Below, one piece after another: positions 1-7,382 of a stretch of 64,000 nucleotides of DNA. The stretch is taken from the NCBI GenBank assembly GCA_964423675.1, contig CAYRFP010000002.1, positions 31,302 through 95,301 of the forward strand, given 5' to 3'. The translations under genes were made by a program, and so were the position numbers. This DNA is from RUG563 sp964423675 (GTDB taxonomy: Bacteria > Bacillota > Clostridia > Christensenellales > Aristaeellaceae). The notes under the pieces were generated by a model. The model saw only the letters and a list, made by a program, of their open reading frames with translations. It did not search any database and was not told where the DNA came from. Position 1 is the first letter of the stretch; the number at the start of each line of letters is the position of its first letter.

Positions 1-1
1 A

Positions 2-340
2 CAGATGCGAGAGATATTCGGCCCTACGGCAGAGGATGTGATTGCTCTGGAAAGAAAGGTAGGGAAAAATACAAGGGCGATACACGAAAAAAGGCTTCAG
101 AATCTGTTGGAGCATTGGGATCAGGTGCTGCAGGCCATGGACGAAGAACTGCCGGATGTGCAGGAACTTTTGCAGCTGATGCAGGATACCGGGATGCCCA
201 CCACCCCGCAGGAACTGGGCCTGGATCAGGGGGCGGTGCATCGGGCTTATCTGGGCACTCGGGAGATTCGGGATAAGTATCTTCTTTCGTCCATGCTCTG
301 GGATTTGGGCTTGTTGAATGATCCGGAATTTCTGATGTGA
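2..340 (+). CDS. egsA/araM: sn-glycerol-1-phosphate dehydrogenase, C-terminal part (partial)
   Basis: The frame is open to the left edge, so the gene starts upstream and only about the last 112 residues are seen. The end, with HRAYLGTREIRDKYLLSS and WDLGLL, matches what I recall of AraM/EgsA-type iron- or zinc-dependent alcohol-dehydrogenase-fold enzymes, which end in a helical segment with an A..IRDRYT..-like motif. The family reduces dihydroxyacetone phosphate to sn-glycerol-1-phosphate with NAD(P)H in the cytoplasm; in Bacillus this feeds a heptaprenylglyceryl lipid. The nucleotide-binding and metal-binding regions are outside the window, so function rests on C-terminal similarity only. 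A terminator-like hairpin follows, separating it from the sporulation genes. It could be another member of the Fe-ADH superfamily. Confidence 0.7.
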   Translation, partial: QMREIFGPTAEDVIALERKVGKNTRAIHEKRLQNLLEHWDQVLQAMDEELPDVQELLQLMQDTGMPTTPQELGLDQGAVHRAYLGTREIRDKYLLSSMLWDLGLLNDPEFLM

Positions 341-369
341 TTTTATCTGCGGCAAAAGGCCGCGAACAA

Positions 370-403
370 GGGACGCTTTCTTAAAGTGAAAGTGCCCTTT
401 TTT
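370..403 (+). terminator. Rho-independent terminator after egsA/araM
   Basis: A GC-rich arm at 370-380 pairs with 88-97 offset arm at 388-397 (one bulge, one wobble) and is followed by a T run at 398-403. It lies 30 bases past the stop codon of the upstream gene. Confidence 0.65.
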
Positions 404-442
404 GTTTGTTTTTTGCAGTCTTCGCTCTTTTTTGCGCGGCGC

Positions 443-475
443 TTCGACGGAGAAAAGAAGCCCGCTGTCTATAAT
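443..475 (+). promoter_or_regulatory. Candidate Spo0A-type promoter of spoIIGA-sigE
   Basis: TATAAT lies at 470-475, 21 bases before the chosen spoIIGA start. TTCGACG at 443-449 differs by one base from the reverse 0A box TTCGACA and sits in the -35 area, with no good -35 hexamer. In Bacillus the spoIIG promoter is a SigA promoter activated by Spo0A with boxes over the -35 region, so the arrangement fits. This is pattern matching only. Confidence 0.4.
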
Positions 476-496
476 GAAATGGCGGAGGGGAAGAAA

Positions 497-1279
497 ATGC
501 GGGTGATGGGCGAGGCATTTGTGCTGCTAAACGGCGGCCTGGATTTTCTTTGTCTCATGCTTTGTGCCCGCGCAATGCATTTGCGCTTCCGACCGATTCG
601 CGGCGTTCTGGCCGCAGCAGCAGGAAGCATCTATGCGCTGGCTGCCTGGATGATACGCACTCCTGACATACGAAGCATTCCAGCGCTGTTGCTTTCCGGC
701 CTTGCCATGGCGGCGCTGGCTTTTGGGAAAAATGGCTGGAAGGCGCTGCCGGGGCTGGGCGCTGCCGGACTGTTTCTGGCGGGACTATGCGATTTTCTGC
801 TTCGCCTAAGCTGGGAGCCTGGCGGAGCGATGACCGGCTGCGTTCTGGCAGCAACGGCGCTTTCCCTGCTGCTTCCAGGTGGTGTTCGAGGTAGTGTCGG
901 TTTTTCTCTGGAAATCCATTGGCTGGGAAAACAGGTTCGACTTCCTGCCTTTCGGGACAGTGGAAATCAGCTTCGAGATCCTATCCGCGGGCTGCCGGTG
1001 ATCATCGCGCCGGGTTCCTTGCTCAAGCCGCTTATGCCTCCAGGCGTGAACCCCGGAGATTTGGCCACGCTTCCACGGGGCTGGTATTTCGTGCGAGCGA
1101 AAACAATCAGCGGGGAGGACACATTGATGTGTTTCACGCCGGATAGGCTAACGCTATGCCGGGGAAGACGGCGCTATCCCCTTTGCGCAGCGCTGGCGCT
1201 TTCACCCTTTCAGGAATCCCGGGCGCTGCTGCCCGAAGCAATTTTCTTGCAGGAGGACACGTTGAATGCAAAGCTTTGA
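497..1279 (+). CDS. spoIIGA: Sigma-E processing peptidase SpoIIGA
   Basis: SpoIIGA is the membrane aspartic protease that removes the pro-sequence of SigE in the mother cell after a signal from the forespore. The product is 260 residues. The N-terminal half (about 1-140) is hydrophobic with about five membrane segments. The C-terminal half is the protease domain, with the catalytic motif DSGN near residue 154 followed by L.DP..GLPV. ATG 497 was chosen because GGAGGGG lies just upstream; the open frame runs back to 386 but has no ribosome site there. It overlaps sigE by 14 bases, the usual spoIIG arrangement. A sigG gene, often third in this cluster, is absent here. Confidence 0.93.
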   Translation: MRVMGEAFVLLNGGLDFLCLMLCARAMHLRFRPIRGVLAAAAGSIYALAAWMIRTPDIRSIPALLLSGLAMAALAFGKNGWKALPGLGAAGLFLAGLCDFLLRLSWEPGGAMTGCVLAATALSLLLPGGVRGSVGFSLEIHWLGKQVRLPAFRDSGNQLRDPIRGLPVIIAPGSLLKPLMPPGVNPGDLATLPRGWYFVRAKTISGEDTLMCFTPDRLTLCRGRRRYPLCAALALSPFQESRALLPEAIFLQEDTLNAKL

Positions 1280-1928
1280 TATGCGAAAATGGATGCTGTT
1301 GTTTTTTACGCGGCTGCGCACCGGCGGGGTACATTATATCGGCGGGGCAGATCCGCTTCCCCAGCCCCTTACCCATGAGGAGGAATTGCAGCTGGTTTCT
1401 CAGTTGCATCAGGATGACGGAACGGTTCGCTCGATTCTCATTGAACGCAATTTGCGGCTGGTTGTCTTTATTGCCAGAAAATTTGAAAATACGGACGTGG
1501 GCCTGGAGGATCTGATTTCCATCGGTACGATTGGTTTAATCAAGGCAGTGAACACCTTCGATCCTGGCAAGAAGATTAAGCTGGCTACGTATGCGTCCCG
1601 CTGTATTGAAAATGAGGTGCTGATGCATCTGCGGCACACCAGCAAGCTGCGCAGAGAGGTTTCTTTGGATGAGCCGCTGCGCACGGATTGGGATGGTAAT
1701 GAGCTGCTCCTTTCCGATGTGCTGGGCACGGAGAGCGATTTGGTTTCCCGGGGACTGGAAGAGGACACGGAAAAGCAACTGCTGTTCAGCGCCCTTTCCC
1801 AGTTAAGCCCCAGGGAACAGCGGATTATGCGCCTGCGCTTTGGGCTGGGCGGCGGCAGGGAAATGACGCAAAAGGAGGTGGCAGATATTTTAGGCATTTC
1901 CCAATCCTATATCTCCCGTCTGGAATAG
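1266..1928 (+). CDS. sigE: Sporulation sigma factor SigE, cut short by an in-frame TAG
   Basis: SigE directs mother-cell transcription early in sporulation. Region 2 is intact (ERNLRLVVFIARKFEN, then LEDLISIGTIGLIKAV) and region 4 ends in LGISQSYISRLE. The start at 1266 has AGGAGG ten bases upstream; an N-terminal pro-sequence, expected for SpoIIGA cleavage, is present. The frame stops at TAG 1926-1928, exactly where the family continues with K-R-I-I-K-R-L. After the TAG the same frame reads RILSRLQTEMIRISS and stops at TAA 1974-1976, which is clearly the missing end. The single change AAG to TAG would explain it. The truncated protein loses the end of the promoter-recognition helix of region 4.2 and may be inactive. 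A base error in the assembly is an equally good explanation. Confidence 0.93.
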   Translation: MQSFDMRKWMLLFFTRLRTGGVHYIGGADPLPQPLTHEEELQLVSQLHQDDGTVRSILIERNLRLVVFIARKFENTDVGLEDLISIGTIGLIKAVNTFDPGKKIKLATYASRCIENEVLMHLRHTSKLRREVSLDEPLRTDWDGNELLLSDVLGTESDLVSRGLEEDTEKQLLFSALSQLSPREQRIMRLRFGLGGGREMTQKEVADILGISQSYISRLE

Positions 1929-1983
1929 CGGATTTTATCCCGGCTTCAAACGGAAATGATTCGCATTTCGTCCTAATATTTAA

Positions 1984-2010
1984 GGTCTGCCGTTTCTGGC
2001 AGCCTTTTTC
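1984..2010 (+). terminator. Terminator between sigE and gerAC
   Basis: CTGCC at 1987-1991 pairs with GGCAG at 1998-2002, with flanking GG/CC that can extend the stem past a bulged T, followed by CTTTTTC. It lies just past the extended sigE frame and before the convergent gerAC stop. Confidence 0.55.
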
Positions 2011-3154
2011 AGTTTTCCCGAAGCTGCACGTCCACCGTTACCTGCACTGCAGCATTTTGATAAGCATCCCGCCAATGATATTTCTCCCAGTCGGGGATGG
2101 TGGCAAAACGCTGAACGGCAATGTTACCAAAGCCGAGGCCATCGCAGCGCAAGGTCTGTAAATGTTCAATTACAGCTTGAATGTCTTGGGAAAGAAGCTG
2201 CGAAAGAGGGGAGGGATCCACGTTTTGCCCGGGGGAAACATGGAGCTCGCAGAAAAGGCGAACGTACAGCGTGGTTTTTCCCTTTTGCAGATCAACCCGC
2301 AGTTCAGCTGGCATTCGTGCAAAAACCGGCACGGCTTCATCCGCGCCGTTTTTTATGGAAAGCGATTGCGCGCTGCCGTCCAGTAGATGAATCAATGCCA
2401 TTTCATAGCCGGTCAGCAAACCGCTGACGGAAACGCCGTTCGTGGCTGCTGCGCCGAAAAGCTCAATGGCGTTTACGCTTTTTCGCGATAATTCGCCGGC
2501 TTTTTCATCAAGAACGTTCTGGTTGTCCGTTTCCTGAGCAGAATGAAAGGTATTGATCGCGCCGTAAATCAGCAGCGGATCCCGAAACCCATAGCCCAGA
2601 TCCCGCACGGCCTCGCCCAGAGTTGTGGTGGGAACGAAACCTTTCCCTGCATAATTAATCAGCGTGGTTTCAATATATCGGCTGAGCCGGATGCCCACAT
2701 AGGGCTTTTGTTCGGCAATGAAGGGGCGCGCTTCCCCATGGCAAACCACCAGCGATGCTTGCGCCCGCATGCGCGGCAGCAGATAAACGCTTTGGAGAAG
2801 GGAGGAAAACTGAGCATCTTGGCTGGCACGTTCACCAATCACCACTTCCCGCGTCTGGCTGAAATTCAGGGAACGCGGGGTGGTGGCGTGGAGAAGGTTC
2901 ACAGCGTCTGGAAAAGTTATTCCAGAGGCTTCCAATAGGAAGTAGCCTATTTGCTCATCCTCGGTGGTGCTGCCGCCGCTGTCGCTGCCAACGCCGGCAT
3001 TGCTGGGCACCTTCACCGTTAATCGGATGCTCCCATTCTCCATTTTATCCACACCTAGGATAATCACCAGCAGCTGTTCTTCCAATTGGCGGCTCATGCA
3101 GCCAGAAAGTGGGAGGCAGGAAAGCAATAGCAGAAAAGCAAGCGCACGTTTCAA
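2009..3154 (-). CDS. gerAC: Spore germination receptor lipoprotein subunit GerAC
   Basis: This is the C subunit of a GerA-type nutrient germinant receptor, a lipoprotein on the outer face of the inner spore membrane. The N-terminus MKRALAFLLLLSCLPLSGC is a lipoprotein signal with lipobox LSGC. Then follow LVIILGVD and F..AVNLLHATTPRSLNFSQTREVVIGE, typical of Ger(x)C proteins. No ATG exists near the signal peptide. The start is TTG at 3154, eight bases after AAGGAGG, and it overlaps the gerAB stop (TTGA). The much longer open frame to 3769 is a shadow of gerAB. Length 381 residues is normal. It is last in the gerAA-AB-AC order and convergent to sigE. Confidence 0.9.
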   Translation of the reverse strand: MKRALAFLLLLSCLPLSGCMSRQLEEQLLVIILGVDKMENGSIRLTVKVPSNAGVGSDSGGSTTEDEQIGYFLLEASGITFPDAVNLLHATTPRSLNFSQTREVVIGERASQDAQFSSLLQSVYLLPRMRAQASLVVCHGEARPFIAEQKPYVGIRLSRYIETTLINYAGKGFVPTTTLGEAVRDLGYGFRDPLLIYGAINTFHSAQETDNQNVLDEKAGELSRKSVNAIELFGAAATNGVSVSGLLTGYEMALIHLLDGSAQSLSIKNGADEAVPVFARMPAELRVDLQKGKTTLYVRLFCELHVSPGQNVDPSPLSQLLSQDIQAVIEHLQTLRCDGLGFGNIAVQRFATIPDWEKYHWRDAYQNAAVQVTVDVQLREN

Positions 3155-4299
3155 TCCGGTTTCCTCCTTTGGTGTAGGGCGGAGCCGATTAGTCCCAGCC
3201 CTACCGCACCGATAGCCACTGCTCCGCGCCAGGGGGCCAGGGCGATCAGCAGTTGTTCTGCATCCGTGGTGTTCAGGTCCGCCAGAGGAACCAGCAGCAG
3301 AAACAGAAGCGTAAGCAGACCGGGCGAAATCTGCCGCCTCCCCGTTGCATGGCTGATTAGCGCTGCCGCCCGGGTTACGCCGGTAGATTGCAGCATCAGC
3401 AAAAGGAACAGCACTGCGCACAGCAGCAGCGACCAGGCTGGCAGCGAGGGGCTGACATTGCTCAGCAGCATCATCCGCCAGCCTATCGTTTCTTTTCGGG
3501 CCAGCGCGTAAAACGGTAATAAGAAGGCGCTGAACAGGGCGGTGACAGTGCCCAAGCCCAGGCAGCAAAGTACCGAACGGACGCCTGGACGGGCCTCCTG
3601 ACAAAGCGATTGCAGATTGCTGTCTCGCTGGGGCAGCAGCAGTGGCAGGCAGCAGGAACCCACGCAGCCGCTCATCCAAAGCGCGCCATGAGCGATGCTG
3701 GGAAGTCCCTGACCCAGCCACGGAGCTAAATGGCCCAGGCTGCCATAAGGGGCGGCGGTGGCCGCGCAAAAGCCGATCATCAAAAGCAGTACCCAGCGCA
3801 TCAGCCGCGCAAGGCGGGGCAGGCCGTATTCATCTCCGCCGCCCACGGCCAGAGCGGAAACCACCGCCACGGCCAGCGCCACCCAAAGGCTGCTCACCTG
3901 AGGAAGCACGTCGCTGAGCACGGCGCAGATAACAAAGGCAGCCAGCTGCGCATCCAGCAGAGAAACCGCCGCCAACGCCACTGAAACGATTCCGGCAACC
4001 GGTTTGCCCAGCGCGGAAACCAGCGGCGTTTGCCCGGGCTGCCTTTTTCGGCAGATGTGAAGCGATCCCAGCACAAGCGCCAGACAGAACGGCAGGAGCG
4101 CAAGCAGGGAAAGATACCCCGCCGTGCTGGCATGGCCGTAAAGATACAAGGAAAGGCCAATGACGATCTGACCATAAAGATTCAGGCCGCTCAGAGCATA
4201 TTGCTCCATAGCGTAGGCCTGACCGCGCTCCCGCAGCAGAGTCTGCCGATCGGAAACGGAGGTGGTCGTTTGAAAAAGTGAAGAAAAACAGCGTTTCAT
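3151..4299 (-). CDS. gerAB: Spore germination receptor permease subunit GerAB
   Basis: GerAB subunits are integral membrane proteins of the APC transporter superfamily that bind the germinant in GerA-type receptors. The 382-residue product is hydrophobic throughout, with about ten membrane segments beginning at residue 32 after a short charged N-terminus. The family feature of a conserved segment near the middle is less clear than in Bacillus proteins, so the call also rests on its place between gerAA and gerAC. Start ATG overlaps the gerAA stop (ATGA) and the gerAC TTG start overlaps its stop, so all three are translationally coupled. An overlapping antisense frame at 3830-4438 is a shadow. 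Confidence 0.85.
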   Translation of the reverse strand: MKRCFSSLFQTTTSVSDRQTLLRERGQAYAMEQYALSGLNLYGQIVIGLSLYLYGHASTAGYLSLLALLPFCLALVLGSLHICRKRQPGQTPLVSALGKPVAGIVSVALAAVSLLDAQLAAFVICAVLSDVLPQVSSLWVALAVAVVSALAVGGGDEYGLPRLARLMRWVLLLMIGFCAATAAPYGSLGHLAPWLGQGLPSIAHGALWMSGCVGSCCLPLLLPQRDSNLQSLCQEARPGVRSVLCCLGLGTVTALFSAFLLPFYALARKETIGWRMMLLSNVSPSLPAWSLLLCAVLFLLLMLQSTGVTRAAALISHATGRRQISPGLLTLLFLLLVPLADLNTTDAEQLLIALAPWRGAVAIGAVGLGLIGSALHQRRKPD

Positions 4300-5816
4300 T
4301 TATCCTCCTGATCCCAGGCTCGCATGCGGCCATCCGTACGCCGCAGATGGAAAGGATTGGCCATAAAGCCGCGCAGACGCTGCCGCCAGATGGGCATGCG
4401 AAGCACAGCGTCCGGGTTGGATGGCCGCTTTGGGGCAATGGGGGAGAAATAGGGGCAGCCTAGGGAGGTAAGCCCCGCCAGCCGCAGCAACAGATAAAAG
4501 CAACCCAGTACCAGCCCCAAATACCCGCCCAGGCCAGCTGCTATAACCAGGAAAAACTGGGCGATGCGCAGCGAAAGCGTCAGCGGAAAGGAGGGCACCG
4601 CATAGCTGCCAAGGCCACTGATAGCCACTACGATAATCAGTAGTGGGCTGAACATATCTGCGTCCACGGCGGCTTGCCCCAAAATCAGGCCGCTGACAAT
4701 GGACAGGCTTCCGCCCATGACCCCGGGGATCCGGGCACCGGCCTCGTTAATCAGGCTGAAAACCAGCAGCATCAGTAGCATGGACATGAATAGAGACAGC
4801 GGCACACGGGATTGAGATTCGATCACCGATGTGAGCAGCGAAAGCGCCATGCCCTCCGGATGGAAAACCGTTAGCGCCACATAAATGGCGGGCATCAGCA
4901 GTGCCAGCAGCATGCCGATCATCCGCAGCAGCCGCAGGAATGTTCCGTATTGCCAGCGAAGTGCCGTGTCATCCGGGGCATGATACAAATGCATCAGACC
5001 AATGGGCAGGGCCAGCGCTGCCGGCGCGTTTTCCATGAGGATAACCGCCTGCCCTTCCTCCAGGAAACTAGCTGCCCGGTCGGGGCGTTCTGTGGAGCCA
5101 ACCTGGGGAAGCAGCGAATATGGCTTATCTTCGATCAGCTGCTCCAGCATGCCAAGCGAACTGACGTAATCTACATCACACCCCCGGAGCCTGCGTCGAA
5201 GCTCGTCCAGCATTTCCTGCTGGGCAACGCCATCCAGATACAAGAGGCTCAGCCGGGTGGGCACCTTGCTGCCGATTTCCATTTCTTCGCTGATCAGGGC
5301 GGGCGAGCGCATCATACGCCGGATGAGCACCACGTTGTCCCGCAGCGATTCTGTGAAGCCCATATGCGGGCCCACGATGACGGTTTCGTTAATGGGTTCG
5401 CTGACGGCTCGTTTCACAAAGCCTTTCACATCCAACAAAAGCGCGCCCGGCATGGTATCACAAAGGAGCGCTGCGTCTCCGCTGAACACCCGGTTTAGCA
5501 GCTGCGAAAGCTGGGCTGTGGGCTGAATGGAAGCCGTTTGCAGGACCTGCTTGGTCAAAAAGCTGTCCAGCGGCTCGTTTTCCGGGAGCTGCTTCGCTTG
5601 CAGACAGGGGGCTAGCACGAATTTTTGCAGTTTCGTATCGTTTGCCAGCCCATCTACGTAGATCAGCGCGGCTGAATATCCCAGCAATTGAAATTCATGG
5701 ATGACCACATCCTCGCTTTTTTCTGAATGTGCTCCCTGACGAACCAGCGCCAGAGATTGCCGATAATCCCCGGTCAAAACGCCCTGCATCAGCGGTTCCC
5801 ATTCCTGCGAAGCCAT
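4296..5816 (-). CDS. gerAA: Spore germination receptor subunit GerAA
   Basis: The A subunit of a GerA-type receptor has a large soluble N-terminal half and a membrane C-terminal half. The 506-residue product carries the hallmark GPHMGFTESLRDNVVLIRR near residue 150-170, the PTRLSLLYLDG segment, and four to five membrane helices from about residue 285 on. ATG 5816 is preceded by AAGGAAGGGA; the open frame continues to 6398 but the extra part has no ribosome site and overlaps other elements. First gene of the gerA operon. A SigG-like promoter lies 33 bases upstream. Confidence 0.92.
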   Translation of the reverse strand: MASQEWEPLMQGVLTGDYRQSLALVRQGAHSEKSEDVVIHEFQLLGYSAALIYVDGLANDTKLQKFVLAPCLQAKQLPENEPLDSFLTKQVLQTASIQPTAQLSQLLNRVFSGDAALLCDTMPGALLLDVKGFVKRAVSEPINETVIVGPHMGFTESLRDNVVLIRRMMRSPALISEEMEIGSKVPTRLSLLYLDGVAQQEMLDELRRRLRGCDVDYVSSLGMLEQLIEDKPYSLLPQVGSTERPDRAASFLEEGQAVILMENAPAALALPIGLMHLYHAPDDTALRWQYGTFLRLLRMIGMLLALLMPAIYVALTVFHPEGMALSLLTSVIESQSRVPLSLFMSMLLMLLVFSLINEAGARIPGVMGGSLSIVSGLILGQAAVDADMFSPLLIIVVAISGLGSYAVPSFPLTLSLRIAQFFLVIAAGLGGYLGLVLGCFYLLLRLAGLTSLGCPYFSPIAPKRPSNPDAVLRMPIWRQRLRGFMANPFHLRRTDGRMRAWDQEDK

Positions 5817-5848
5817 GTGATCCCTTCCTTTCCAGGCTCTTTTGTCCT

Positions 5849-5878
5849 TAGAATGCCCTGGATAGCGGAAAATTAATC
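5849..5878 (-). promoter_or_regulatory. Candidate SigG-dependent promoter of gerAA-AB-AC
   Basis: On the minus strand CATTCTA (5855-5849) fits the SigG -10 consensus CATnnTA, and GATTA (5878-5874) lies 18 bases upstream where a G-ATR-like -35 is expected. Germination receptor operons are SigG-controlled in Bacillus. The -35 is only a partial match. Confidence 0.4.
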
Positions 5879-5952
5879 CATCCTTTGCGGTGCAGCACAG
5901 TTCAAGGACCGATGTTTTTTGGATTTTTTGTTTCAAAGGGGAAAAGGGGGTG

Positions 5953-5958
5953 TATAAT
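5953..5958 (+). promoter_or_regulatory. -10 element for the NrdD-like gene
   Basis: TATAAT preceded by TGTG-rich sequence lies 36 bases before the start codon at 5994. No convincing -35 was found at 16-18 bases; TTTCAA at 5931-5936 is the nearest. Confidence 0.5.
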
Positions 5959-5993
5959 AGGGGAGAACAGGAAAAGAAATGGAGGAGATGGCC

Positions 5994-6260
5994 ATGGCTT
6001 GCAATGTGCATGTGACGGGTGGCGAATTGCCCCAGGCAGAAATCGACACTTATATTCGGCGGGCGCAGCAGAAGTTTGGCGCAACGCCTCAGGGCATTGA
6101 TATTCTGGTGGACGGCGATTACGTGGAGCTTTCCTATGATTTCGGCGATGTGCCGTTTCATCGGATTCGCAGGATTACCGGCTACTTGGTGGGCACCCTG
6201 GATCGGTTTAACAACGCCAAACGCGCAGAAGAACATGATCGGGTGAAGCACGCAGTCTAA
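5994..6260 (+). CDS. Small protein resembling the glycyl-radical end of anaerobic ribonucleotide reductase
   Basis: The 88-residue product is not a full reductase (NrdD is over 600 residues). Its second half, with FHRIRRITGYLVGTLDRFNN, AKRAEEHDRVKHAV, matches the C-terminal radical loop of class III NrdD, which reads R..GYL, then RFN.GK..E...RVKH. The first half is a small alpha/beta-like segment without cysteines, so the zinc site of NrdD is missing. GGAGGAG at 5981-5987 favours ATG 5994; an in-frame ATG at 5979 contains that site and is unlikely. Small proteins like this are, as I recall, often annotated simply as anaerobic ribonucleoside-triphosphate reductase in Clostridia. It may be a spare radical domain that repairs an enzyme, as YfiD does for pyruvate formate-lyase, but that is a guess. 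Confidence 0.7.
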   Translation: MACNVHVTGGELPQAEIDTYIRRAQQKFGATPQGIDILVDGDYVELSYDFGDVPFHRIRRITGYLVGTLDRFNNAKRAEEHDRVKHAV

Positions 6261-6304
6261 AAAAGGTCTGCCCAAGCATTTGATGAAAAAAAGGAAAAAC
6301 AAAG

Positions 6305-6350
6305 CGTCCTCCGAAGGGTTATTGCCCATTCGGAGGACGTTTTGCGTTTT
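6305..6350 (+). terminator. Terminator after the NrdD-like gene
   Basis: CGTCCTCCGAA at 6305-6315 pairs perfectly with TTCGGAGGACG at 6329-6339, followed by TTTTGCGTTTT. A-rich sequence before the stem means it may also work for the minus-strand remnant that ends at 6385. Confidence 0.85.
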
Positions 6351-6384
6351 CCAACGCTTTGTTTTGCCTGAAAGCGCTGAATGA

Positions 6385-7093
6385 TTATTCTGCTCCATAG
6401 ATTTTTATCATGCGCAGCACCAGATTGAGTGCAGATTCTGCAACGCCATTTTGCCGGAATGCAGCGATGCATTTTTCGAAAATAGCGCTGTTGGCCTGGG
6501 CTAACCGGTTTTTCTGCGCAGAAGAAAAGACAAGCAGCGCCTGTTCATCCAGCGCCTGCCCGGAAAACAGCTTTGTTCCTGCGGCATAGAGACAGGGAAC
6601 CAATCAAAATGCTTCTGTAGAACGCAGGAAATTTCGTGCGTCCTTGCAAGCAGATACTCTCGCGCTTCTTCCTCGCTGCAATCGCAGAGCAGATAGTTTT
6701 TTTCTGGATGCTTTCTGCCCATGCCTGAAATTTCGTCAGAATACAATCGTCAAACAGCGCTTGCCCTTTCGCACGTTTTTCCAGAAGGAAGCCCGTGCCG
6801 TCTGCGCTGTCCGGGTCATAGCAATATCCGAGAATGGGAACCACGGAAACACCGCAGCGCGATAAATCCAGAAGGCTTTCAATCAGCTCGTCCAGATAGG
6901 TTAATTGATCATCGCGGGTCGTTACGTTCCGAAGCTTCAGGCGCTGGGTGGACAGAACGGCATAATCGCCTATCAGATAGGCGTGACGATCAACGCCGCG
7001 CTGTGACCATTTCATGCCTTTTGCTTGCTCGATAAGCTGCCGTGCCTGCGAAAGCTCTATACTGAAGTATTTTGCAAGCATGCTTTTTTCCAA
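6385..7093 (-). pseudogene. Frameshifted kinase-like gene (phosphotransferase fold?)
   Basis: Three overlapping frames on the minus strand together make one protein of about 235 residues. Frame one starts near 7093 and carries LTYLDELIESLL, VVPILGYCYDPDSADG and GFLLEKRAKG. It leaves frame at a run of seven A (minus strand, about 6697-6703), where one more A would restore QKKNYLLCDCSEEEAREY. That second frame is lost again near 6603-6610, where one extra base would lead into LVPCLYAAGTKLFSG and on to the TAA at 6385. The pattern of a beta-rich lobe ending in a G.L..K.A.G hinge resembles aminoglycoside phosphotransferase or kinase-like proteins, but the catalytic motifs are not evident. Two independent single-base losses point to a dead gene or to homopolymer errors. 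Confidence 0.6.
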
Positions 7094-7156
7094 ATGGTTC
7101 TTTCTTCAAAAATCCCATTCAATGCCTGCAAGGCGACGCTTTCCACCGGCCTGAAA

Positions 7157-7360
7157 TTAGGCTTCCTCCATGGAAACCAGTTCGAAGCCCTTGCCTTCCA
7201 CGGCCTGGCGGATGGCGGCGGGATCGGCTTCGCCTTCCACAGTGCAGATTTTCTTTTCCAAATCCACGCAGGCATTTAGCCCCAGATCATGCAGCGCGCC
7301 TTCCACCTTTCCGGCGCAGCGGATGCAATGCATTCCTTCGATGTGCAGAATTCGTTTCAT
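7157..7360 (-). CDS. copZ: CopZ-like heavy-metal-associated domain protein
   Basis: A 67-residue single HMA domain. It has the metal site GMHCIRC (GMxCxxC) at residues 9-15 and the beta-alpha-beta pattern with VDLEKKICTVEGEADPAAIRQAVEGKGFE. Proteins of this kind carry Cu(I) to P-type ATPases or regulators in the cytoplasm. AAGGAGG lies upstream of the ATG. It follows polC by 22 bases on the same strand and may be carried by read-through from the frr-polC operon; no copper ATPase or regulator lies next to it. Which metal it carries cannot be told. Confidence 0.85.
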   Translation of the reverse strand: MKRILHIEGMHCIRCAGKVEGALHDLGLNACVDLEKKICTVEGEADPAAIRQAVEGKGFELVSMEEA

Positions 7361-7382
7361 GTTTGTTTCCTCCTTGGCTTTT

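Noticed and set aside
1926..1928. Genetic code change with TAG as a sense codon
   Set aside because: The phosphatase-biotin ligase gene ends in TAG at a sensible place, and one internal TAG in one gene is better explained by mutation or base error. Kept only as a check.
3155..3769. Extension of gerAC to 586 codons
   Set aside because: It is a shadow of gerAB; the lipoprotein signal starts at TTG 3154 behind AAGGAGG.
5817..6398. N-terminal extension of GerAA by 194 codons
   Set aside because: No ribosome site; it runs over the NrdD-like gene and a terminator on the other strand, and GerAA proteins begin near ATG 5816.
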